Below are positions 46,326 to 59,290 of a stretch of DNA of 64,000 bases, one piece after another. How positions within the stretch are numbered: the stretch's first letter is position 1; the number at the start of each line of letters is the position of its first letter. Position numbers and translations under genes: made by a program. Under the pieces are notes generated by a model. It did not search any database, was not told where the DNA came from, and saw only the letters and a program-made list of their open reading frames with translations. The stretch covers positions 61,905,800 through 61,969,799 of the forward strand of contig JAYGXS010000004.1 in NCBI GenBank assembly GCA_036362985.1. The letters are read 5' to 3'. This DNA is from Ligula intestinalis. Taxonomy: Eukaryota > Platyhelminthes > Cestoda > Diphyllobothriidea > Diphyllobothriidae.

Positions 46326-46628
46326 TCAATCGTGGTCAAAGTTGTGAGTTGCAAAAAGGACAAGGCATGTTATGGAATTCAGTTGGTTTCTCTGGTCAAT
46401 CGGTTCCCCTTCACGCAATTTGGAGACATTCTTGACCATTGCAAAGGAATATGTTTTATGTGCATCAGAAAAAAGTTGCACAGGGAGATTTCCTTCGTCA
46501 ATTGCAGAGGGAAGATATCCTGTACGAGAACGTGTGCTAAATACTAGCATAACGGGAATTGAAGGTTGATATGATTTGGTTCTCAATCCCGCTCTTCTTA
46601 TAGGAGGATGTGGTGAAGCGTTATACAC
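46326..46628 (-). CDS. 100-codon ORF of unknown nature
   Basis: ATG to TGA without interruption, with non-repetitive composition (for example SIPVMLVFSTRSRTGYLPSA). No motif that I recognise, and no clear splice sites at either end. Other frames over the same bases are also open, which lowers confidence. It could be part of a repeat or an exon of a gene lying outside the analysed exons. Confidence 0.2.
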   Translation of the reverse strand: MYNASPHPPIRRAGLRTKSYQPSIPVMLVFSTRSRTGYLPSAIDEGNLPVQLFSDAHKTYSFAMVKNVSKLREGEPIDQRNQLNSITCLVLFATHNFDHD

Positions 46629-46809
46629 TCATGCGGCAAAAGCATCTAATAAATGACGTGTTTAACATGCTTAATTAATTTCTGCGTATTACACTTCACA
46701 GCTATATTTCTACAAGTCTACTATGACAAGGATATCGAAATCCTGCCCCTGATACGTGATTTTTCTATCACAACGGAATGCCACTCTGAACAGCAAAGAT
46801 ACTGAATAA

Positions 46810-47540
46810 TAAGTGCATTTGGATGACAGACAACCTAAAGCCTGCTATGCAATTTCGTATGGCAGCTAAATCTGTAACTTCCATGTTGAACGCTGTCTAG
46901 CGGGTATTCAGCATGTTTGATGAAGACTGCCTTTCGAAATTCCTCGCTACGCATGTTAGGCCATATCTTGAAGATGCGACGCTTGGGCACATTGGATGCA
47001 GCAGGATTACGACCTCCTCGAAAGGCTGCAGCGCCGGGCCACAAGACTGGTAAAAAGCCAACGAGCACTGCCATTTGCGATCCGTCGAAATAAACGTTAT
47101 CTCTATTGCTGAGTCATAGGCAGTTACACGGAGATTCTATGCAAACTTCCCTTATCGTGCGTGGCTTGACTGCTCTCTCTTATGTGATATCTTTTTTAAC
47201 TCGCAACTCCGCGGACATGCCGTAAAACTACGTAGGCCTCAGTGAAGACTGTATGTACGGAACTACTTAATCTAACCCGGCCATGGAACCGTGTAATAAC
47301 GTACTCGAAACGATTATTCTGTCCCAAGCTGTGGACACATTTAAATACCGACTTTTTACACACATGCTGCAGAACAACGCGAACTATATGACATATTAAT
47401 CTTAAAACATCAGCAAACAATGTGCATTTATTAACATTCACCTGACTATAATTTTTTACATTGCTTCCGATTTTTGAGACTTTTACATGAAAAATTGGGA
47501 GTTCAAAGACATAAACTATTTCTACTGACTGACGGTTAAG
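46810..47540 (+). mobile_element. CR1-like LINE 3' end, second copy (dead)
   Basis: Plus-strand frames give RMAAKSVTSMLNAV, MFDEDCLSKFLATHVRPYLE, then QQDYDLLERLQRRATRLVKS and RALPFAIRR, the same thumb region and order as in the 6.5-6.9 kb copy, with stops and frameshifts. The tail (47340-47530) matches 7640-7790. The uninterrupted state of this copy is what shows that the 6.99-7.57 kb segment is an insertion. Confidence 0.7.
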
Positions 47541-48299
47541 AAATTCAGTCGAAGAGGAGCTTTTGCCCTTCGCCAATTAACTGAGAGTTGACCGACGAAT
47601 TGAAAATGGCATTCCGAAAAAACCAAAAACATTTAATTTACCACTTCGGAGAAGATCTGCCTTCGAATACAATGGAGGGTATATTTGTATGTTTTTTCAG
47701 ATTAAATTCTTTTCGCCGGTCGTCGTCCAATGCAGTCGTGCGCTCTCAGTTATAAAAGCACTACTGATCCATCATTTGGTCGGACCGGGTCAGTTTGTGA
47801 AAATGCCTTCTACCCATAACACCTAGTATAATCTTAACATGCTGAAACTCGTACATTGTCTTAAGATGTCAGAAAAAAGCGCCCATTAAATCCTGCCATA
47901 ATTTAACTCCCCATACCTAGATAAACTATGGAGCACCTGCGAAGGTTGCTTCAGGTGTCCTTATGAAAGTTTTTTGTCCCTCTGAGACGTTTCCTTATAC
48001 TCGATCACAATTTTTCTGTATTTGGTGGTATAACATCCATTAATTTGGTCGATATCATCTGTCCGATACATCAAATTTGCGTTCACCTAAAAACAAAGCA
48101 ATCTTATTGTGCTTGCTCGGCCAGATATTTTGTTGTCTTTCTGTTCTTTATGAAATTCGCGACCAAAGAAAAAATATATCTTGCTCACCATTGCTTATTC
48201 TATCCGTTATTCAATTTTCCTCTCATTTTACTCCTGGGTTACTCTGTTGATAGTGCTTAATCTCCGTCTATATTGTCTCTGTCTACAATGTTAATATTT

Positions 48300-49160
48300 T
48301 TACGGATGTTTCTTAAGTATCCTTTGGCGTTCTATTTGGATCCAACGCCAACAGTTTCCGAAGGACATAAAACCATTCAGGAAACTGAGTGCAGCCTTGG
48401 CCTATGGTGATTCACTCCACAGGCGGGCATGTCCGAACGCTCGCCGCCGGTAACGCGTACTCCTGCACTCAGGCAACCTTCTGCAACAGCCAATCAGGTC
48501 CCTCAAAAGCTAGCCTCTCTCACTGGCGAATAGAACGCATGGACGCCTTGGTCGATGCAGCCTCTCCGGCCAATAATCTTTGAGGCTACCAGACAATGCT
48601 CGTCCTTGCGGCCGTTTGCATGCCTGCTGCTGAAAACCGCCCTTGGACTGTGACTGGCTGACTGCCGGTCATAGGCTCACCAAGTCAATTTACTCTATTC
48701 TACTCTCCTTCCATTGTGTACACAATAAACTCTTCCATCTACTCTGGCCTTTGACGTCTTCTCTCCTCCACTAAGTAACCATGGTCTGAAGATCGCCGTT
48801 TGCTGGGTTCAACTCACTTAACCCTCTGCGATAGGCCTTTCCCATATCGAGCAAATCATATTGAGCGAATACGTCGTCCATATCTATTCCAGACAATACT
48901 GATATATTGAAGACCTGGCTGCAAGTGTTGTGGCCCAACTCCGGCTGCAACGGTCAATCTATTGCGGATGCTAGAACGTGCGCACTAGTGTCTGCAACCC
49001 GAAATCCGGTCTGGCCAATTACCTTCAAGTCTGACTCACACATGACCTCACTGTGACGATTGCTGCGCTCTCACACCTCGGATGCCGCCCTCGCGTAGGA
49101 ACGTTAACTCATTCGACCGTCAGTTTCTCCAGTACCTCTGTACAGAATACACATTTATAA
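48300..49160 (-). repeat. Dispersed repeat family R2 copy (inverted) followed by the 13.1-kb-type repeat
   Basis: On the minus strand 48835-48690 reads GCGATCTTCAGACCATGG.., ..GGCCAGAGTAGATGG.. and TTGTGTACACAATGG, the core of a repeat also seen at 56.26, 58.47, 60.2, 62.6 and 63.66 kb. 48960-49160 repeats 13075-13310. There is no coding frame of note. Identity unknown. Confidence 0.6.
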
Positions 49161-49253
49161 TACAATATGTTTATCATGCCAGTTTACAGGCAATTGTAAA
49201 GAGTTGGTAATGCATGTCTTGGGCGCCTTCCAACACCTCGAAGACCGGAAAAA

Positions 49254-49349
49254 ACTTAAAACAAACTCCCTATGTTGCACCCAGTATTGGTTTTGTTTCA
49301 GGTTTTGTGTTTTGTCAATACTGGGCGAGATAGAGAGTTTGTTTCAAGT
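49254..49349. repeat. Small hairpin (arms about 40 nt)
   Basis: AACTTAAAACAAACTCCCTAT..CCCAGTATTGG (49254-49294) is inverted as CAATACTGGGC..ATAGAGAGTTTGTTTCAAGT (49309-49349), with a loop of about 14 nt. It is a MITE-like remnant or a regulatory hairpin of unknown role. Confidence 0.6.
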
Positions 49350-49699
49350 GAAAATAACCTGACTTCAAAGGTATGATACAAACGGAATAAATGTACAGTT
49401 GTAAGCTGAGTTGACACATCAGCAGGAGAAAAGTTGCATATAGTTTAGGGACATTAGTTCGAAACGGAGATGGTTGGCACAAGAACACAGTGTTCTCAGT
49501 CTTCCTTCAAGGTTTGTCGGCAAAAGATGCGCGCTATCGGCTGAAGGGTTAGCAAACTGCGGGCTGCTGCTTCAGCAGCATTATTTTCAGCATGAAGCCT
49601 GGCGGGGTTCAAAGTCCATGAACGCCATCAGAGTGAAAGGGAGATTCCACCGAGTCAGCACCCAAACTTCGTGAAATTTGTCCTGAATGTAAAAAACTA

Positions 49700-52600
49700 G
49701 TTATAGCTATCTTAAACATAGGGTAGCTTTGTTGGGTTTTTGATAATTTTGGGCAGCTTATTCGAGATCGATATGGCGTTTACTGAAAAGATTAGCCGGT
49801 ACTTAACTGTGCGTGCTATAGGAAGAAATAAAAATACGTCTCGATGACTGGCGCGTCGAGAGTGCTCAAGCTGCCTTATTGTACTGAGAGGATTAAAGGT
49901 TTGACCATTCAAAAGTTTAAACAGTAAAAATAGACCTTTCTGCAATCTACGAAGCCACAGGAGATCCAGCTTTAAAAGTTCGCACCTTTGTTCGTAGGCT
50001 AAGTTACGGTGTTCTGTAGTGAAAACTCTTCTAGTGAAGAAGTGCTGCACTGATTCGATTTTTTCTGTTCACTAGTGCGCAGAAGACTGAATAGGGGTGA
50101 GCAGTATTCAAGACTAGGTCTCATGCACATATTATAAAGGCTAGTTCTAACCTTGATTGTCTTAAAATTTCTAAGGATAAATCCGGTGGTTCGGCGTGCT
50201 TTCGAGACTATCAGGGCACAGTGCTCTGACAAATCGAGACTATTAGAGTAGGATATGCCCAAATCCTTAATAACCCCTTGGACATTTAGTTGATGGCCAT
50301 CAATGCTTAATTCCAGTTAATGATCGTCGCCAACAACCATAACGGAACATTTGTGCCATGAAAGGGTGAGGCGCCATGTGCAGCACCACTGGGCGAAGGC
50401 CTGAAAATCCTTTTTTATCAGCTCGAGCACGATGTTGCGATCTGCCGGTTTATATTGATAAGCGACTTTTAAATCATCAGCGTACATGAAGGGTCTACCA
50501 TTCTGAAAACAATCTGAAACGTCGTTGACAAACAGGCAAAATAGGAGCGGACCCAGTACACTACCCTGTAAAACTCCACTCCTCACATGCGTGGGCTTGG
50601 AAATAACACTGGAAAGTTTTACTCGTTGCGTACGAGCATCCAAATAGGAAGATATTAAGTTCAGAGGCTTGCTACCTATGCCGAAGGAGGCTAGTTTCAG
50701 AAGGAGGAGGTTATGATTGACCCGATCAAAAGCCTTAGTAAAATCAAAATCGACGCTATAAATGGCAAAACCGCTGTCTCTAGATTGCTGCACGTAATCA
50801 AAGAAAGAGCTGGCAGGTGTCACAAGATCGTTTCTCGAGAAAGCCATGTGGAGCTGTATTGAGCAGGTTGTTCTCTGTCAAGTGACGCATCATATTTTCT
50901 TTGATCAAGGTCTCCAAGATCATCGAGGCTGCGGGAAGTGTATTTATTGGCCTAAAGTTGTCGAATGACATCGATCGGCCATGCTTGCGAAGAGGCATTA
51001 TGTGCGATTCCTTCTACAACGAAGAAAAGGTTTCACTCTCAAGAGCAAGATTAAATACCTTACAAAGAATAGACGGAAAGATATCATTTGCTTCAGCTTT
51101 TAGAAGGCTAACTGGGACGCCATCTGGTCCTGGACTATAAGATTGACGATAACGACGAATGGCTACAGTCACGTCCCAGAGGGTAAAACTTATGGTTTCG
51201 AGAACGGCATCCGTCCTAGCCCGGATAGCCGGAGGTGTAGCGAACGAGCGTTCACTAAACGTCTTGGATAGGAACGCATTGAAGCTGTCAGCGGTCAACT
51301 AAGCGTCAGCTATGGGGTTTCCTAAGGCGTCTTGAAGTATGGGGTGTTGCGTTTTCCTCTGCGCTTTTACTGTACGCGAAAAGAGTTTCGCAACATTTAG
51401 GGAAGGATTTTCAGCTAAGTGAGCCTCATCGACTATCTGCTTTGCTTCGGAGAGCTTCTTAGTCTGCTCAAAGATCAGTGTGATCAAGGGCAGAACGGAA
51501 GTGTCATTCTGCCGATGCAAACGACGAGAGAGTTTACGCAGCCTACGACGGAAAGACAGAGGAAGGTAGACTTCATCCTTGACAGGTATTACTTTCTTAC
51601 GGGGGACAAAGTGGAGGATGAGTGGATCCAGCACTTTGTACAGTGCATTGGTACAAACATTTACATCTAAACATTGGAAAATTTCAGACAAGTCGAGAGC
51701 GTTAAGATGTGCCAGTAGGTCCGCCGTGTTTGCTGATCGGAAGTCATGATAAAGACTTTACTTTTGGGAAAATGTTTCATCCGCCTCCAGTTCTAGTTCA
51801 CCAACAACTGTAAGATGGTCTGAACTCCCAAGTGCGTCTTAGGATGACACGGCAAGTGGTTTGCATCCCCTACAAAAAAATAGGCCAAGTATGTTTGCTC
51901 CTCGAGTGGGAAAATCGACTACCTGATCCCACATGCCGATATCTATTGCCTCAAGTAAGTTCTCGGACTTTGAAGGACCGGATGGTGGAAACCATTGCAC
52001 GTCAGGGAGGTTACAATCGCCTGCAATCAAACAATACTTAAGATTCAAGTCAGCTGTGGCATGAAATGCCTGCGAGAGACAAAGATCGTAGTCCGCTTTG
52101 GCATTAGGTGGGCGATAAACACAGCCAACAAGTAAGGAGTATTTGTTTTTTTAAAACAACTCGTAGCCAGCAGCTTCCCTCCACCGCCATGAATTGTGGA
52201 AAGTCCAACGGGAGAAATGCAAGTGGCTGCTTTATATAGATGCAACTTCCTCCGCCACGGCTTTTGTTTCGATCGTTCCGAACGCATGAATAGCCTAGAA
52301 CAGAGAGTTCTGAGTCAGCTACACAGGCCGATGCCGATGTCTCAGTTACCATAACAATGTCTGGGCGGTTGACGAAAACCAGAGTCTGGAGCAGAGGAAT
52401 TTTATTACTCAGTGATCTGGCATTTAAAACGACCAATTCAAGAGGGCATGTCTTAGGTTTCGGTGGCGGGACAGCTAGGCCGTCACTGTTACCGGCTTCG
52501 ACCAGAGCGATGTCCTTTTGACCTGAACTATTTTTCCCTCTCTTATTTTGAGATTTGTCTCGCCATTAGTTCTCCGTTTTTCCAGCTCTATTATTAGCTG

Positions 52601-52949
52601 TCTCATCTTTCTCCGCTCTTTCAACTCGTAATTGTGCTAAAAAAACTTGCGAATGCAGACTCCGTAAGGATGGTTTGCGCTCTAGCAAGAGTTTCGCCTG
52701 TGCTTCAGTTTCTAAAATGACTTTAAGACGTTGTGGCCAAGAAATTGATTCCTGTATAACTTCTCTTCCCACGCAAAACCGGGCCTGAAGATCGCAAAGG
52801 TTAGTCTCCCCTTTTAACTTAAACACTGCGATACGTTCAGTCATGCCTGAGAGACAGAGTGTGTGTGTAGTGGCAGCTGTTTTAGGTGATAGTGAAGCAG
52901 GCTTAAGTGGTGTCCAATTGGTGTGTTGTATTACCCGAGGTAGTGTCAT
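49700..52949 (-). mobile_element. Nearly full-length CR1/Jockey-type LINE, broken by frameshifts and stops
   Basis: Order 5' to 3' on the minus strand: ORF1-like domain 52949-52566 (VFKLKGETNLCDLQARF), endonuclease pieces 52436-52104 (VVLNARSLSNKIPLLQ, RGGGSCIYI) and 52048-51839 (AGDCNLPDVQW), linker 51691-51014, RT 50998-50317 (SFDNFRPINTLPA, FDFTKAFDRVNHN, GSVLGPLLFCLFVNDV, and FMYADDLK with the catalytic Asp pair), then thumb and C-terminus 50262-49712. At least five frame breaks separate these blocks. The YADD box and most motifs are intact, so decay is moderate. A fragment of the same family is at 4.05-4.5 kb. Its 5' flank at 53.4-53.0 kb holds a 152-codon open frame without motifs. Confidence 0.88.
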
Positions 52950-53859
52950 TTATAAATGAATATATTTTATATTTTATGCCCAAAGGGCCTCGTCATTGCA
53001 AACCTAGTGTTATGGAAAAATAAATACAAAGTTGATAAATGCTGCTCTCCGTGAACAACCACATAAGCAGCGGGAGCGTTTAGTAGTGCTGGCAGATAAA
53101 ATTCATACCCACCAACATATCGTCGTTTTAAAATAGTAGTCAACACTCTCTGAAAACGCATGGTGAACTGAGGAGGAAGTAGAGGAAAAACTCTGTCCAT
53201 TAAAACGGGGGCCGAGTTCAGCGGACCCCCGCTTAAAAAGAAAACAAAACGTAGGAGAAAAAAAATTGCTTCTGCAAAATTGAGGAGGTTGGTTGATAGG
53301 ATTGATTGTAGTGCAATGAGACAGGACTGTTGATGAGAACGTATGAGGGTTGGAAACACTTCTTGTCGTTGGAAAAAATCATATAGCAGCAGAAGGCTGT
53401 CGTTCACCACTGTAACACCGCCCAACTGGCTTCATGATCAACCATCAGGGAGGTGAGACCGGAGGAGGCCATCGCGGACAAAAGGGTCGAAAAGATGAGG
53501 GAAGGGCGAAGGTCACGTGATCATCACCGAAACGCCGGAGATGTGACCTTGTGGACTGCGGAGTCCAGCGACGAGCTGGCAGAAATAACAGAACCGCCGT
53601 GAGCACGATTAGAGACCATGAAGCCCATCGTCAGGGTTGTAAAACGGGGGACAGAGAAATGGCTATGATGACTGGACAGAGACGGGGACGAAAAATTATT
53701 GCAAATATTACTCTATAGAGGAAGAAATATACATATATGGAAAACAATGTAATATAAATATAACCACCTCAAATACCAAGAGGACCTTATTCAAAAGTTT
53801 GGGAAGGAGACGGATAACAAGGACTTTATATCTTCCGAAGTTAAGTGTGTATGTAATTT

Positions 53860-54480
53860 TATAGTAACCCAGCCGCGACTATTTGGACGTGCGTGTGTGC
53901 GCGAGGGGTGTTCAGTCAAGTGTCTGCAGGCCTGCGGGTCGGAAATAGCTGCCTGCGAATTCGCTCGACCGTGAGGCAGTTGGCACTTAAACGGCTGAAA
54001 TTTTATTCAAACTTTAATCTCGATTTGCGGCAGGGTGTCGGCAACCGCCTAACCATGTGTGTATGCTGTGGCGCAGGGAAAACAGTACAGTGAAAAAAAC
54101 TCGCAATTTCATGAACTGGTTTCTCAACAATTTCCGGTAGTTACGTGACTGGATCAGGTCGGGATCGTCTGTCTGTACAGAATAAATTGGTGAATAGAAA
54201 GTAGGAAATTGACCATCAGACGACCGCACAAACGCAAGCGACTGGACGGCGACTGAAGTGATTTCTGCTCAGCAGTCGTCAAATGAGGTAGCCCACTCTG
54301 TTTCTGCTTGTATTAGCGAGGGGGGACGTGTTGAGGTAGCCCTTGGGCAGCCATGACTATCTGGATGCTTGAGTGTGCGCGAGGGGAAAGCGGTCAAGTG
54401 TTTACAAGTCAATGAATCGGAAACAGCTGCCTGTGAAGTTGCATGACCCTGGGGCAGTGGGCATTGCATAGGGAGGTTGG
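53860..54480. repeat. Two tandem copies of an R2-family segment
   Basis: TGTGCGCGAGGGG..TCAAGTGT..TCGGAAA.AGCTGCCTG..GAGGCAG..GGCA occurs at 53895-53990 and again at 54372-54470. Diverged matches are near 62850-62935. It belongs with the dispersed R2 repeat of this end of the window. No coding potential. Confidence 0.5.
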
Positions 54481-54689
54481 AAAATATCGTTGGTTATGTG
54501 CCACAAAATTTAATGAGATCGATCACTGACCGTCTTCCGATCGCTGTTCTTCGTTTATTTTCAAAGAAGGTTCTATGCTGAGTAAAACTGGAGAATCGGT
54601 TCCACTGCATGCGTACCCTGCTAAGGATATGGTATGTAGTCGAGTCAACCTAATATACAGTAATCGCTACTACATTTATTTAAGTAGGT

Positions 54690-54775
54690 GTTGAGTTCTC
54701 AAATTATGGTTAGGGATAGTTTTTGGAGAAATGTAAGGATTAAGAGGTTAGGCTAGTGTTATGATTAGTATTATG
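54690..54775. repeat. Weak TTAGG-like degenerate tract
   Basis: GGTTAGGGATAG, GATTAAGAGGTTAGGCTAG and GATTAGTATTATGGG look like a much-decayed telomere-like tract similar to those at 40.4 and 63.2 kb. Support is low. Confidence 0.3.
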
Positions 54776-56254
54776 GGCCTGGGTCTTAAGGCCCCACCCG
54801 TATAAGTCCTATTCCCGCCCTTCCTGCAAGACACGTTTCACAGGCTATACGTTGCTCACCCCGACTTCAGATCACATTATTACCCATACCCAATAAAAGA
54901 AACCTCAGTAACTAATCCTTTTTAGTGACCTGAGCGGATTAGTTTCCACTTTGAGGGCTCGCAAAGAACACTGCGACTAGTAATGGGTTTAAATATTCTC
55001 ACGATTGTGTCAACCGAATTCCTCAAATATGCCACATTCCTCTCTTAATCTGATGATTTTGCCAAGGAGGCCTTCATAAGGAACAGTCTACAGCGTCATC
55101 GGTGGGGTGCACTAATTTTAACAGATAACGATTAAACTAATGAACCATAACGTATGCCTTTTACTTGATTTACCGCCCAGTGGGCACTCTTCGGTCCTAA
55201 GGCTTCCCTGTAAATTAGTCAAACCGAAGGCTATCAGTTTGCTTCTGCGGTAGCGAGAGGGTCTCTACGAAACCCAATGAAGTAGAAAGTGGCTGTAGTT
55301 TGATCACTAGGAGTTCAAGAGAATCGGGATCCCGAGATCGCGAACGCTACGTAAACAATCTCTTTTTCAACTGTGACTTAAAATGCTATTGCGGTTTCTA
55401 CTATGGCACTCTGTGAGACATTCCTTAACATGGTATGTCAAAATTCTGCTAGGAAGGGATTACTTAACGATGCTTATTTTTGAATCGCTTAAATTAGCCT
55501 ACAGTACGGTCCGCGAGCTGAGCGCACACACCACATGTCTCTCATTACTCGTGTGGTTAACTCTTCACCTACCGCATCGTCGCCAAGGCGATCAATAAGA
55601 TGACAGCTTTTACCACCCAAGTCACGTGCTCAGCCCGACGACACGGCCTGGTATAGCAGCAACCATTGTAAGCCTCTGGAAGTGGAGACCTACAACAGCG
55701 CAGAGGAGAGGCACTAAAGTGACTAAATTAACCCTTAACGAGTGGAGGTCTTCCTCGAAGGAACTGTGTAGCGACCGAAGACGTTGTGGTTGGCCCACAC
55801 ACAGACACGTATGAAAGAAAATTTCACCTTTATAGTTTGTCGCTAGTGTCGGTTAATGACGAAGTCGATAACAGAGGGTTTCCCCAACTCAGAAGTCAGG
55901 GAAGACTGATAGGACTGGACGGTGTTTACTACGAGAGAGAGAAAGCTTACCAGGGGCTCGACAGAAAATTGGTGCTCACAGTTCTCTCAGGTCAGTTGTT
56001 ATTGTGTCACCTGTGTCTGCGCGCGCGGGTTTACTGGAACCAAAAGCTTTTTCTCTGTTGCCTGCAGTCAATCAGGGAAAAGCGCACACTGATTGGCTTC
56101 GAGCTCGCGACCGCGCGGGTGGACCTGCGGCGGAGTGACCAGGAGAGTGCGAGATAGACTGTCAAGTGCGGCTTGCCGGGTGAAGGCCCCATGAATCAGG
56201 GCAGTGAAGCTAATCACGTGCTGTCACAAGTTTATCAAGGAGCGTTAGCGCTAC

Positions 56255-56500
56255 AAGGGTTTAACCCTTACGGCTGCGATCTCCCAGGCTGGGTTTCTTA
56301 GGAGAGGAGAGAGAAGTCGTGGAAAGGCCAGAGTGATAGGAAGAGTTATTCTGTACAGATTGAAAGGAGAATAGTTAGTAGGAAGGCTTGACCGCCAGAG
56401 CGCACGTCCAGCCACAAGGCGGGCTAGATCCAGAGTTATGTCTGGCGGTAGGCACCGTATTGTACAGTGGTCACCGTTAACCACGTAATTTTCCTTAATT
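56255..56500 (+). repeat. R2 dispersed repeat copy
   Basis: TTACGGCTGCGATCTCCCAG.., ..TTCTTAGGAGAGGAGAGAGAAG.., ..AAAGGCCAGAGTGATAGGAAG.., ..ATTCTGTACAGAT parallel 58468-58600 and 63660-63810. Upstream 55870-55920 (CCCCAACTCAGAAGTCAGGGAAGA) also matches 59257-59280, so the repeat unit extends over at least 0.6 kb. Confidence 0.6.
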
Positions 56501-56519
56501 TGTATAAGTTTGATCATTA

Positions 56520-57990
56520 CTCCAATACCAGTGTGAATGTATTTAGGAAAACATAGAAATAATAATGAACGGCATAAGGCCTATTAAGTACTTAAAATAA
56601 CTATAGGAATTACTAAGTGTTCGTAAAAATTTTCTTGATAATGCCGTGGTTCTAGAGCTCTAAATTACAACAATAAAGGTAGGTATTGTGTTAAGTTAAA
56701 AACTTGAAGCAACCACTTTCTATCTAATAAAAGAATTTTTCTTTAGTCAAAATATTCTGTAAAGTCTGCTCTTAACGGTTGCATATTTATTGAATGTCAT
56801 CGAAAAAAGTGTGTCATCAAATTGCTTGTTTTTTACTATCTTCACTGATCAATTCATAATTTGCGCATCTGTTCGACGTTTAGGCCAAAACCTTTAAAAT
56901 AAGGTATATATAAAGAGTATTTACCGAAAGAAAGTGTTTTTGGATATTAGTTCTCAGAATGATGACCACGTTGCTAATTTGTAGAAATGCCTCGAAACAG
57001 CAAACCACATTGTCAAGAGTAAATCATGTCAGCAGTATAACTCTGCAACTACTATTCCTAAGATTAATAAAAAAAACTTTCCATAAAAGGTTACCTCTTA
57101 GAAATTGCTATGATCAGATATTCGGCTGACGAACTTCTGTGTATATTAAATTTCTTTAACGTAATGTCACAGTGAAATTTGAGAATTTTGAGAATTTCTT
57201 TAAGTTTTCTGAAGATAAGCGATTCAATTTGACTGGAAATAAAATAGCTTTCTTTTCTCTTTATAACGGTTTACCTTCCGCATGAGTAGATTAATTCCAC
57301 TTTCAGATATATACTGGCGAATTAAAAAAACGACCATACACATTGCCATTTTTTAAGTACTTCTTATTCTTTTGTCTGTTCCGTTTCTAAATCAAGTAAA
57401 AGGGAATTGTTAAGTATGCAAAAAACTATTTTCCTTCACGACTTACATTTAATAAGGCATTATTTGTGTTAAATCTACGAATACATGTTAGACATTTGGT
57501 TTTTATTGAAGGACATTTGAGGCTCATTGCTGCATTCAAACAAAAACTCTTCTATCAATGCATTTTTACAAAGAAACTGTACCAGATAGCTAAACATAAT
57601 TTCTTTAGCACATATGTTCAATGCTACTGCAAACAAATTTGGTTCCTTTAACTTGGCTCCACTTTAATCTGAACAATTTTGCATAAACTTTTCCAGTTCT
57701 GGAAGGGATATCTTCTGTACCTATTTTATTTATTTTGGAGTTCCTTCTTAGTACTATCAACTTTAACGTGCGGTTTGGTTCGCTCTTTCGCAATAGCATA
57801 GGAAATTCCTTCTATATGAGCCTACTTCCAATTTCCCCAAAACTAATGGTTATTTCTCTTAATAAACCTAACTAAAATGGCGATTTAGCTAAGTAAAAGG
57901 GTTTTGCAGAATTCAATAAACTGAATGAATCACAATAGTGTTTTCAAATATATGCCAAAGTGTCCAGGCAAATTTCATAATTAGCGTTGC
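56520..57990. other. AT-rich stretch without visible features
   Basis: Low GC, only short ORFs on both strands, no repeat or RNA gene that I can recognise. Confidence 0.45.
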
Positions 57991-58464
57991 ATGGTCTTCG
58001 GCGGCTACTGTAGTCTATAGCCAGACGGACTGAGGTCAACCTACTGATGAGGCTAGTCTACTAGCGCGGGCATCTCATTGGACGGGTTGAGTACACAACG
58101 GGAAGGCAAGGCGCGCTCGCTTGCGCCTGGCAGGCAGTCCGTCAACAGCAGCGGGGTGCAAGGAGTCAGCATGCGGCAGACATTGACGTGTGGCTGATCA
58201 TGGGTTCCAAGTAGCGCTAGCAGCGACTGCAAGTTCTCCGGTTATGTAACACTGGACAGAGTTTTTAACCGAAACAATTATAGAGATGTAGAAGAACAAC
58301 GAGTTAATAAAATATAAGATCTGTTATTGAAAAGGAATGGGGAAAGAGTAAAAAAGGGAAGGCCATTGACACAAGAGGTCAAAAAGGTATTGTACAAACG
58401 ATCCATTTGGAGTGAGAGGTGGTCAGTAGATATAAGTTAGATTATAGGTGTTAAGGCTAAGACA

Positions 58465-59290
58465 GCTAACCCTTATAGCTACGATCTTCCAGGCCCAGTT
58501 CCTTAGGAGAGGAGAGAAGTCTTGAGAAGGCCAGAGTAGAAGGAAGAATGTATTGTGTACACAACAGTTAGGAGAAAGTGGCCAGTCGGTCCGGCATGGC
58601 CGTGAAGGCCGCGTGAGTCTGGGACTTCACGCGCGGATTCCCAACTGTCCGTATGTGCAGGAATTCACCTAGGACTGGAGAGCGCTTCGGGACGCTGATA
58701 GGTCGACCAGTTTTTGGCGCGTCTGTGCGCTCGGTCGCGCGTCGGTGCAGACATGCACCATCACACTGGGAAAGGCGCGGCTGAGCAATCAAGATTCACC
58801 CTGTGAGAACACGTCAGTAGCGTTTCGAGTTTGAAAGAGGTGGGCTGTAGAACCGCTAGAAGATACCAGCGGGAAGTGCATCGCTGTCACAAACTGTTGG
58901 TGAGGGTCGTGGAGGTGCCGACGGTAACGGACATGCGCGACAGTTCGGTTAATGTAAAGAGAGGGTGAATTTGGCGATAGGCAAAGAAGAAACAGCGGTC
59001 ATCTTCACCGATAAGCTATTACACTGTTCTCATCCAGGACCCGCGCGAGAAGTGAGCTTGGAACATTCAAACAACTCTGTCAGATTTGAGGTTTATTACA
59101 ACTGAAATCGAAACCGGTGAAGTTCCATGAAATTTCCATTGATGACAATTAGGCAGGAGATCAGTCACTCGCAGCTCAGTTTGCTTCCCCAAAGGAGAAT
59201 CAACAGCAAGGTATTGGAAGTAGTTTTGCAAGAAGTTGTGTCGACAACAAAAGAATCCCCAACTCGGAAGTCAGGGAAGACGGTGTTGGT
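58465..59290 (+). repeat. R2 dispersed repeat copy
   Basis: TAGCTACGATCTTCCAGGC.., ..TCCTTAGGAGAGGAGAGAAG.., ..AAGGCCAGAGTAGAAGGAAG.., TTGTGTACACAACAG, then GCATGGCC. This is the best-preserved member of the family in the window. GC-rich sequence follows to about 59.3 kb, including the block shared with 55.88 kb. Confidence 0.6.

Noticed and set aside
52967..53425. 152-codon minus-strand ORF before the LINE ORF1
   Set aside because: No recognisable domain; probably LINE 5' UTR or flanking repeat.
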